From the NCBI GenBank assembly GCA_023434425.1, contig JAEYSS010000140.1:1-9280 (forward strand): a stretch of 9,280 bases of DNA, in the 5' to 3' direction. A program made the translations under genes and the position numbers. The DNA comes from Pseudomonadota bacterium. Lineage in GTDB: Bacteria > Pseudomonadota > Alphaproteobacteria > Ferrovibrionales > Ferrovibrionaceae. This document shows, piece after piece, positions 1 through 4,348 of this stretch. The notes under the pieces were generated by a model. That model was not told where the DNA came from and did not search any database. It saw nothing but the letters and a program-made list of their open reading frames with translations. Each line of letters starts with the position of its first letter. Positions within the stretch are counted from its first letter, which is position 1.

Positions 1-109
1 GGGTCAGCTGCTTTTCCTTCAGCAGCAGGGCGCGACGGGCCTCCAGCCATGCGTCGCGCGAAACCACCGGGGGCAGGGCCGGCGCGGCAGGTTTGGTCAT
101 GTCGTTCAT
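1..109 (-). CDS. DUF899 family protein, N-terminal fragment
   Basis: Only the first 36 codons are inside the window; the gene continues past base 1. The visible protein begins MNDMTKPAAPALPPVVSRD and then has a W-L-E-A-R-R-A-L-L-x-K-E-K-x-L-T stretch, the usual opening of DUF899 proteins. Those are thioredoxin-fold proteins, sometimes called dithiol-disulfide isomerase-like, whose function is poorly known. The start at 109 is chosen because AGGAG lies at 116-120 (reverse strand), a good ribosome binding site; an in-frame ATG three codons later is less well placed. It is divergent from the MarR gene and shares its regulatory gap, so it is a likely target of that regulator. The core of the fold is not visible, so the family call rests on the N-terminal motif alone. 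Confidence 0.68.
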   Translation of the reverse strand, partial: MNDMTKPAAPALPPVVSRDAWLEARRALLLKEKQLT

Positions 110-134
110 GGCCGTCTCCTGTGATCAGTCGCTC

Positions 135-162
135 TTGACAGAAGAGTTGATATCAACATAAT
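135..162 (+). promoter_or_regulatory. Promoter of the MarR gene, TTGACA-N16-CATAAT
   Basis: A perfect -35 hexamer TTGACA lies at 135-140. CATAAT (5 of 6 to TATAAT) lies at 157-162 after a 16-bp spacer. Transcription would start about 6-7 bases downstream, at roughly 168-169, which coincides with the ATG at 169. The message would then have no 5' leader, in keeping with the lack of any Shine-Dalgarno sequence. Promoter sequence is seen; the start site is inferred. Confidence 0.6.
146..157. promoter_or_regulatory. Palindromic operator, probable MarR-family binding site
   Basis: GTTGATATCAAC is a perfect 12-bp palindrome. It fills the spacer between the -35 and -10 of the marR promoter and lies 37 bp from the divergent DUF899 start. 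TTGATATCAA-type palindromes of this size are typical MarR dimer sites. A repressor bound here would exclude RNA polymerase, so autorepression and control of the divergent gene are the simplest reading. The binding protein is inferred from position. Confidence 0.65.
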
Positions 163-168
163 GCCACT

Positions 169-633
169 ATGTCAAAGCCCGCGCCGCACACTGCTGCCAA
201 CCCACTGCCATACGAAACCACGCTGATGGTGCGCGACACTTGCTTGTGCCTACATGTGCAGCGCGCGGCGCGGGCGGTGGCGCGACGCTTCGACGAAGCT
301 TTGCGGCCGCTCGATCTCACCAATGGGCAGTTTTCGCTGCTGATGTCGCTGAGCCGGCCCGAACCCGCGCCGATGCGTCAGGTCGCCGCGCTGCTGGCCA
401 TGGATCGCACGACGCTGACCGCGAACCTCAAGCCGCTGGAGCGGCGCGGCCTGCTGCAGATTCTGGTCGATCCCGAAGATCGTCGCAGCAAGCGGCTGAA
501 ACTGACCCGCGCCGGTCGCGACCTGCTGGTGAAGGCGATGCCGATCTGGACCGCGACCCATGCCGTGCTGGATCGCATGGTGACGGCCACGGGCCTCGAC
601 GAGCTGCGTGCCGACCTGCGCGCACTCTCCTGA
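169..633 (+). CDS. MarR-family winged-helix transcriptional regulator
   Basis: This 154-residue protein has the length and layout of MarR dimers. An N-terminal dimerisation helix spans about 21-48. The core follows: LTNGQFSLLMSL (50-61), a helix-turn-helix at about 68-93 (RQVAALLAMDRTTLTANLKPLE), and a wing with DPEDRRSKRLKLT at 101-113. A C-terminal helix completes the dimer interface. It presumably represses the adjacent genes and releases DNA on binding a small molecule or after oxidation; the ligand is unknown. Cys27, in TCLCLH, aligns without gaps with the reactive cysteine of OhrR, but the OhrR partner tyrosines are not kept (Phe and Asn at the aligned places), so redox sensing is only a possibility. 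The ATG at 169 has no Shine-Dalgarno and fits a leaderless start; the in-frame ATG at 226 (codon 20) also has none. Confidence 0.9.
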   Translation: MSKPAPHTAANPLPYETTLMVRDTCLCLHVQRAARAVARRFDEALRPLDLTNGQFSLLMSLSRPEPAPMRQVAALLAMDRTTLTANLKPLERRGLLQILVDPEDRRSKRLKLTRAGRDLLVKAMPIWTATHAVLDRMVTATGLDELRADLRALS

Positions 634-675
634 CACTCGCTGTCGCTCGTCGGCAGTAATCTGAAATCACACCCC

Positions 676-683
676 AGAGGAGG
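676..683 (+). promoter_or_regulatory. Strong ribosome binding site deciding a GTG start
   Basis: AGAGGAGG, eight bases before the GTG at 692, is a near-ideal Shine-Dalgarno. It is the reason for taking GTG as the start of the VOC gene, and it contrasts with the leaderless gene just upstream. Confidence 0.75.
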
Positions 684-691
684 AACGTAAC

Positions 692-1156
692 GTGCAGATC
701 AATCCCTACCTGATGTTCAGCGGCAATTGCGAAGAGGCCTTCCGCTATTACGAGAAGCATCTCGGCGGCAAGATCGTTGCCCTGATGAAGTACAGCGACG
801 CGCCGCCAATGCCGGAAGGCCACACGCCACCTGAGGGCGGCTGTGCGCCGGACATGACCGGCGCCGAGAACCTGATCATGCATGCCTGCATGCAGGTCGG
901 CGGTGTTTCGCTGATGGCATCGGATGCACCGCCCAGTATGCCGCAGGAAAAGATGCAGGGCATCTCGGTGACGCTGAACCTGACCAGCGAAAGCGAAGCG
1001 CGCCGCATTTTCGATGCGCTGTCGCAGGGCGGCACCGTCACCAGCCCGCTGATGCAGACCTTCTGGGCCAAGGCCTTCGGCACGGTCACCGACCGCTTTG
1101 GCACGCCCTGGATGATCAACTGCATGGACGAGATGGAGATGAAGGCAGCGTCGTAA
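692..1156 (+). CDS. PhnB/YjdN-like VOC superfamily protein
   Basis: A 154-residue protein of the vicinal oxygen chelate (glyoxalase/bleomycin resistance) fold, PhnB-like branch, often misnamed 3-demethylubiquinone methyltransferase. Hallmarks are the start INPYLMFSGNCEEAFRYYEK with LGGKI (residues 3-28), LIMHACMQVGG (61-71), and the C-terminal block QTFWAKAFGTVTDRFGTPW followed by MIN (122-143). These are paired beta-alpha-beta-beta-beta units that usually dimerise. No substrate can be assigned, and metal binding is uncertain in this branch. It lies 58 bp downstream of the MarR gene on the same strand and has its own strong ribosome binding site, so it is probably cotranscribed. MarR, DUF899 and VOC genes together suggest a small stress or xenobiotic-response set, which is inference. 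The gene ends just before the terminator at 1178-1213. Confidence 0.9.
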   Translation: MQINPYLMFSGNCEEAFRYYEKHLGGKIVALMKYSDAPPMPEGHTPPEGGCAPDMTGAENLIMHACMQVGGVSLMASDAPPSMPQEKMQGISVTLNLTSESEARRIFDALSQGGTVTSPLMQTFWAKAFGTVTDRFGTPWMINCMDEMEMKAAS

Positions 1157-1177
1157 CCGCAGCCTCACCGTAAAAGG

Positions 1178-1213
1178 AAAAAGCCCGGCGGGTTTCCCCG
1201 GCCGGGCTTTTTT
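1178..1213. terminator. Bidirectional rho-independent terminator between VOC gene and gcrA
   Basis: AAAAAGCCCGGC (1178-1189) is perfectly complementary to GCCGGGCTTTTT (1201-1212), with an 11-base loop that itself holds GGG and CCC. Six T follow the stem on the plus strand and five A precede it, so the hairpin has a U tract in either direction. It sits between convergent stop codons (1156 and 1236), as expected for a shared terminator. Confidence 0.92.
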
Positions 1214-1235
1214 ATGGAAGCCGGTCCACGAGGGA

Positions 1236-1766
1236 TCAGGCGGCGTTGATCGCCTTGACCGCCTCGACGGCGCTCTCCGGATTCCAATTGGTATAGGCGG
1301 CGGCGCAATGCGAGGCGCAGTAGGGTTTGCCGGGCAGCGCGACATGCGTGCAGAAATCGAATTCGGCGCTTTTGGGATCGCCGATCGGCCATTTGCAGCG
1401 CGGGCCGGTCGACGGCGTCAGCGCGGCGAGCATGGCGGCGGTCAGTTGAGCCTGCGAAGCCTGACTGTGGCTTACAGGAGTGGCTGCGTCTTCGCGCACC
1501 TGCACGGGGGCTCGGGCGGGGGCGGGTGCTGCAGCCGTATGTCCGCCCCCACCGCTCGAGCTACCGCCATGACTGGCCGCCGGCCGCGGCTGTGCGGGCT
1601 TTTCGCTGCGCATGATGGGCGAGGCGCGCTTGGCCAGGCCGATACGGTGGGCTTTGCCCACGACGGCATTGCGGGTCATCCCCAGCTGCTTGCCGATCTG
1701 CGTGATCGACTGGCCGGATTCCCAGTATTGCACCAGGAGTTTAACTTTTTCGTCCGTCCATACCAT
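1236..1766 (-). CDS. gcrA: GcrA cell cycle regulator
   Basis: GcrA is a sigma70-associated transcription activator that works at promoters carrying CcrM-methylated GANTC sites and helps drive the alphaproteobacterial cell cycle. The 176-residue protein opens MVWTDEKVKLLVQYWESGQS, then TQIGKQLGMTRNAVVGKAHR (22-41), the family's conserved helix-turn-helix. Residues 57-118 form a low-complexity linker rich in Gly, Ala, Pro and Ser. The C-terminal domain has CKWPIGDP (124-131), FCTH (138-141) and GKPYCASHC (146-154), the conserved Cys/His block that contacts RNA polymerase sigma factor. Upstream of ATG is GGGGG (1774-1778), a moderate ribosome binding site enclosed by an inverted repeat. It is transcribed away from the zwf-regBA cluster across a gap holding DnaA boxes and GANTC sites, and converges on the VOC gene. 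The N- and C-terminal motifs together make the call secure. Confidence 0.95.
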   Translation of the reverse strand: MVWTDEKVKLLVQYWESGQSITQIGKQLGMTRNAVVGKAHRIGLAKRASPIMRSEKPAQPRPAASHGGSSSGGGGHTAAAPAPARAPVQVREDAATPVSHSQASQAQLTAAMLAALTPSTGPRCKWPIGDPKSAEFDFCTHVALPGKPYCASHCAAAYTNWNPESAVEAVKAINAA

Positions 1767-1800
1767 ATCTAGCCCCCATGATTGGCGTTGGCCGCTAGAT
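1767..1800 (-). repeat. Inverted repeat abutting the gcrA start codon
   Basis: ATCTAGC at 1767-1773 and GCTAGAT at 1794-1800 are perfect 7-bp inverted arms separated by 20 bp. If transcription begins upstream of 1800, the gcrA leader could form a hairpin whose 3' arm ends directly at the ATG, with the G-rich ribosome binding region at the edge of the loop and stem. It could instead be a DNA site for a dimeric protein. Both roles are inference; the repeat itself is seen. Confidence 0.5.
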
Positions 1801-1827
1801 CGAGTAAAGGCGCCAAAATTGAGATTT

Positions 1828-1833
1828 GGTCAA
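1828..1833 (-). promoter_or_regulatory. Possible -35 element of the gcrA promoter
   Basis: Reading on the minus strand, TTGACC (5 of 6 to TTGACA) lies at 1833-1828. No good -10 follows at 17 bp; TTTACT at 1808-1803 (19-bp spacing) is the best available. A GANTC site is 4 bp upstream of this hexamer. This is a weak call offered as the best candidate in the gap. Confidence 0.28.
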
Positions 1834-1836
1834 CCG

Positions 1837-1841
1837 GACTC
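1837..1841. promoter_or_regulatory. GANTC site 1 (GACTC), CcrM methylation target
   Basis: The first of three GANTC motifs in the gcrA upstream region. CcrM methylates GANTC in Alphaproteobacteria and GcrA responds to that mark. It lies just upstream of the candidate -35 hexamer for gcrA. Confidence 0.5.
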
Positions 1842-1847
1842 TGTCCA

Positions 1848-1856
1848 TTATCCACA
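1848..1856 (+). promoter_or_regulatory. DnaA box 1, TTATCCACA
   Basis: An exact match to the high-affinity DnaA box consensus TTATCCACA. It lies 82 bp upstream of the gcrA start and 66 bp upstream of the dioxygenase gene start. It shares the 11-mer TTATCCACAAG with box 2. Confidence 0.78.
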
Positions 1857-1857
1857 A

Positions 1858-1862
1858 GAATC
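1858..1862. promoter_or_regulatory. GANTC site 2 (GAATC), CcrM methylation target
   Basis: This GAATC begins one base after DnaA box 1, within the TGTCCAT/ATGGACA inverted repeat. Methylation here could affect DnaA or other binding at the neighbouring box; that effect is inference. Confidence 0.5.
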
Positions 1863-1902
1863 TATGGACATGCTGCTGCTAAGCCCTTAGCTCAACGGGG
1901 GC

Positions 1903-1907
1903 GAATC
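1903..1907. promoter_or_regulatory. GANTC site 3 (GAATC), CcrM methylation target
   Basis: This third GANTC lies 4 bp before DnaA box 2 and 14 bp before the dioxygenase GTG start, so each DnaA box has a GANTC site within 5 bp. Confidence 0.5.
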
Positions 1908-1911
1908 GGAG

Positions 1912-1920
1912 TTATCCACA
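1912..1920 (+). promoter_or_regulatory. DnaA box 2, TTATCCACA
   Basis: A second exact DnaA box, same orientation as box 1 and exactly 64 bp away. It ends one base before the GTG start of the dioxygenase gene and sits between that start and its likely ribosome binding site (GGAG at 1908-1911). DnaA bound here could affect gcrA from a distance and the dioxygenase cluster directly. Confidence 0.78.
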
Positions 1921-1921
1921 A

Positions 1922-2842
1922 GTGCCTGCGCTGAAATCCGCGACAAATAACCCTCAAGGGCAGCTTGGCTACGACTGGTCGGTGGCCCTGCCGGAGCCCG
2001 AGGCTTTCCGCCGGGCCTATGCCCGTGATGGCTATGCGGTGATCCGCGGCCTGTTCTCCGCCGCCGAGGTGGCCGAGATCGCGGCCGCCTTCGACCGTAT
2101 ACAGACGGCCGGCCTCGCGCTCGGCCGCAGCTTCCGTCATGGCAATCTGCTGTTCCGGCTTGGCGACGATCCGCAGCTGGGCCGCGTCCTGCGCATGGTG
2201 CAATGGCCATGCTGGCGCGACGCGCTGCTGGATCGCGTGCGGCTGGATCTGCGCTTTGCCGCCGTTCTGCGACCGCTGATCGGCGACGATCTCAAGCAGA
2301 TCATCAACCAGATGCACTGGAAGCCGCCGGGCGCGGCGAAAGTCGAATTCGCCTATCACCAGGACAGCCGTTTTCGCCGCCCGGCTTCCGCATTCCGTGA
2401 TCTGGCGAATTCCTATGTGCAGACCGGCCTCGCCATCGATGCGCATACGCGCGCCAGCGGTGCCATGAGGGTGATTCCGGGCAGCCACCTTATGGGCGAT
2501 CTCGGCCTCGGCGCCGACGGTCCGATCCTCGATCAGGCCATGCAGGACGACACATTGCGGGCCGTCGGCCTGGATCCGGCGGCAGCGGTCGATCTCGAAC
2601 TGGCGCCCGGCGACCTGGCCTTGTGGTCGCCGTATCTGGTGCATGGCTCGGGCGTCAATGTCACGGCGGCCGACCGGCGGCTCTACATTAACGGCTATGT
2701 CCGCAGTGTGGATTGCGATCGCGGTGAGGTGGCTTTCGCACATGGCCGGCCGCAGCCGCTCGGCCCGCAGCCCGCCCTTGTGCATTATGAAGCGCTGCAT
2801 GAGAGACCTGAGCCGCACTTCGTCGACGGCCCGGGCAATTGA
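1922..2842 (+). CDS. Phytanoyl-CoA dioxygenase (PhyH) family protein
   Basis: A 306-residue Fe(II)/2-oxoglutarate-dependent oxygenase of the PhyH family, which hydroxylates varied small substrates; the substrate here is unknown. It begins with a family-typical FRRAYARDGYAVIRGLFSAAE (29-49). The jelly-roll core carries the iron ligands H146-Q-D148 (in AYHQDSRF) and the distal His241 (in LVHGSGVN), with RASGAMRVIPGSHL (177-190) between them and Arg252 or Arg253 (DRRLYINGY) for the 2-oxoglutarate carboxylate. All key residues are present, so it should be active. The GTG start at 1922 has GGAG ten bases upstream with a DnaA box in between; no earlier start is available in the non-coding gap. It is the first gene of the rightward cluster, 31 bp before zwf. 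A biosynthetic or catabolic role cannot be told from context. Confidence 0.88.
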   Translation: MPALKSATNNPQGQLGYDWSVALPEPEAFRRAYARDGYAVIRGLFSAAEVAEIAAAFDRIQTAGLALGRSFRHGNLLFRLGDDPQLGRVLRMVQWPCWRDALLDRVRLDLRFAAVLRPLIGDDLKQIINQMHWKPPGAAKVEFAYHQDSRFRRPASAFRDLANSYVQTGLAIDAHTRASGAMRVIPGSHLMGDLGLGADGPILDQAMQDDTLRAVGLDPAAAVDLELAPGDLALWSPYLVHGSGVNVTAADRRLYINGYVRSVDCDRGEVAFAHGRPQPLGPQPALVHYEALHERPEPHFVDGPGN

Positions 2843-2873
2843 TTCGACGCGCCGAGTTTGCCACGGTAATGGC

Positions 2874-4346
2874 ATGACAAACCCCAGCGGCAGCTTCTCC
2901 TTCGATCTCGTCATCTTCGGCGCCACCGGCGACCTGTCGCTGCGCAAGCTGGTGCCCGCCTTGTACCACCGCGATGTGGCCGGCCAGCTGAACGACGATG
3001 CGCGGCTGTTTGCGGTTGCGCGCGGCGAAATGAGCAATGCGGAATATCGCGAAATGGCGGCGGCCGCCCTTAAGGAGCATGTCGCGGCCGATGAATTCGA
3101 TGCTGGGCGTGTCGGGAGCTTCCTGCAGCGCTTCCGCTATCTCTCGCTCGATGCGCAGAAAAGCGACGACTATGAAGGCCTGAAGGCTGCGCTGGATGGT
3201 AGCGACACTCGCATCGTCGTTTTCTACCTTGCCATGGCGCCGCGCTTTTTCGGCCCGATCTGCACGCAACTGGCCAAGGCCGGTCTCAATCGGGCGGAAG
3301 CCCGCGTCGTACTGGAAAAGCCGATCGGCCAGGATCTGGCCTCGGCGCGCACCATCAACGCGGCAGTCGCCGCCGCTTTCCCCGAAAGCCGCGTCTTCCG
3401 CATCGATCACTATCTCGGAAAGGAGACGGTGCAGAACCTGATGGCGTTACGCTTTGCCAATGCACTGTTCGAGCCCATCTGGCATCGGGGTGTGATCGAT
3501 CATGTGCAGGTGACCGTGGCCGAGAAGATCGGTGTCGAAGGGCGGGCGGACTATTACGATCATGCCGGCGCGCTGCGCGATATGGTCCAGAATCATCTGC
3601 TGCAATTGCTCTGCCTGGTGGCAATGGAGCCGCCGAATGAATTCGCCGCAGACGCGGTGCGCGACGAGAAGCTCAAAGTGCTTGAGGCCTTGCGGCGGAT
3701 CTCGGAGCACGAAGTGGGCGAGAAGACGGTGCGCGGCCAGTATGGCCGCGGCAGTGTCGACGCCGCCGCGGCAGTGTCCTATCTCGACGAACTGGGTCGT
3801 GCCAGCAGCACGGAAACCTTTGTGGTGGTGAAGGCCGAGGTGGAGACCTGGCGCTGGGCCGGCGTACCGTTTTATCTGCGCACCGGAAAACGCCTGCCGG
3901 TGCGGCATTCGGAAATCGTGGTGCAGTTCCGCCCCGTGCCGCACCTGATTTTCCCTGCCGCGTCGCGCGACGTGGTGCCCAACCGGCTGGTGATCCGGCT
4001 GCAGCCCGACGAGGGCATTGCGCTGCATATGATGAGCAAGGTGCCGGGACCGGGCGGCATGCGGCTGCGCACCGCGCCGCTCAACCTCAGCTTCGCCGAA
4101 GCCTTCCGCGGCCGGCAGCCGGACGCCTATGAACGGCTGTTGATGGATGTGGTGCGCGGTAATCCGATGCTGTTCATGCGCAGCGACGAGGTCGAAGCCG
4201 CCTGGCGCTGGGCCGAGCCGATCCTGGCGGCCTGGACTGCGCAGGATGATCCGCCGAAATCCTACACCGCTGGCAGCTGGGGGCCCTCGGCCGCCATCGG
4301 ACTGATCGAGCGCGACGGCCGCAACTGGCACGAAGATATGCGGTGA
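2874..4346 (+). CDS. zwf: Glucose-6-phosphate 1-dehydrogenase
   Basis: Zwf oxidises glucose 6-phosphate to 6-phosphogluconolactone in the cytoplasm, making NADPH (or NADH) and opening the oxidative pentose phosphate and Entner-Doudoroff routes. The 490-residue length is normal. The dinucleotide site is IFGATGDLSLRKL (14-26). EKPIG is at 148-152, the substrate signature RIDHYLGKE at 176-184 (Asp178, His179), and RDMVQNH at 235-241 provides the catalytic His241. A C-terminal PFYLRTGKRL motif is also present. The frame stays open upstream into the dioxygenase gene, but the ATG at 2874 (MTNPSGSFSFDLVIFGATGD) gives the standard N-terminus; its ribosome binding site is weak. The stop overlaps the regB start as TGATG, so translation of the two is probably coupled. 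Genes for 6-phosphogluconolactonase (pgl) and 6-phosphogluconate dehydratase (edd), frequent neighbours of zwf, are absent here. Confidence 0.97.
   Translation: MTNPSGSFSFDLVIFGATGDLSLRKLVPALYHRDVAGQLNDDARLFAVARGEMSNAEYREMAAAALKEHVAADEFDAGRVGSFLQRFRYLSLDAQKSDDYEGLKAALDGSDTRIVVFYLAMAPRFFGPICTQLAKAGLNRAEARVVLEKPIGQDLASARTINAAVAAAFPESRVFRIDHYLGKETVQNLMALRFANALFEPIWHRGVIDHVQVTVAEKIGVEGRADYYDHAGALRDMVQNHLLQLLCLVAMEPPNEFAADAVRDEKLKVLEALRRISEHEVGEKTVRGQYGRGSVDAAAAVSYLDELGRASSTETFVVVKAEVETWRWAGVPFYLRTGKRLPVRHSEIVVQFRPVPHLIFPAASRDVVPNRLVIRLQPDEGIALHMMSKVPGPGGMRLRTAPLNLSFAEAFRGRQPDAYERLLMDVVRGNPMLFMRSDEVEAAWRWAEPILAAWTAQDDPPKSYTAGSWGPSAAIGLIERDGRNWHEDMR
3745..3778 (+). repeat. 14-bp direct repeat inside zwf, 20-bp period
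   Basis: GCCGCGGCAGTGTC occurs at 3745-3758 and again at 3765-3778. The 20-bp offset is not a multiple of three, so the copies are read in different frames (GRGSV versus AAAV). This looks like chance or an old local duplication; slippage here would frameshift zwf. Confidence 0.6.
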
Positions 4347-4348
4347 TG
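4344..4348 (+). other. TGATG stop-start overlap coupling zwf and regB
   Basis: The zwf stop TGA (4344-4346) shares its A with the regB start ATG (4346-4348). There is no strong Shine-Dalgarno for regB, so reinitiation by ribosomes finishing zwf is the likely mode of translation. A GTG at 4343 directly before the ATG is a less likely start. Confidence 0.75.

Larger units (their letters stand above)
1842..1870. repeat. Inverted repeat TGTCCAT/ATGGACA enclosing a DnaA box and a GANTC site
   Basis: TGTCCAT (1842-1848) and ATGGACA (1864-1870) are perfect 7-bp inverted arms with centres 22 bp apart, about two helical turns. That spacing suits a dimeric DNA-binding protein. Between the arms lie nearly all of DnaA box 1 and GANTC site 2, so a protein here would compete with DnaA. 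Its identity is unknown. Confidence 0.45.

Noticed and set aside
428..1345. A 305-codon minus-strand frame across the MarR and VOC genes.
   Set aside because: It crosses two conserved genes and the terminator at 1178-1213, and has no recognisable domain.
1456..1600. The low-complexity segment of gcrA as a sign of frameshift or a non-coding insert.
   Set aside because: The frame is open on both sides and conserved GcrA motifs lie before and after it; variable linkers are normal in this family.
1871..1879. A short CTG/GCT triplet run in the gcrA upstream gap.
   Set aside because: Three units are within chance for this composition and no function is suggested.
1767..1921. A chromosomal replication origin, suggested by two perfect DnaA boxes.
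   Set aside because: There are only two boxes and no AT-rich unwinding element, and the flanking genes are not typical origin neighbours. Regulation of gcrA by DnaA explains the boxes better. A genome-wide GC-skew plot would settle it.
2643..2873. An N-terminal extension of 77 codons on zwf, since the frame is open back to 2643.
   Set aside because: The extension would overlap the end of the dioxygenase gene in another frame and looks like its shadow; the family N-terminus begins at the ATG at 2874.
1892..3037. A 381-codon minus-strand frame opposite the dioxygenase gene and the start of zwf.
   Set aside because: It lies antisense to genes with full catalytic motifs, crosses gene boundaries, and shows no family motif; a coding-bias shadow.
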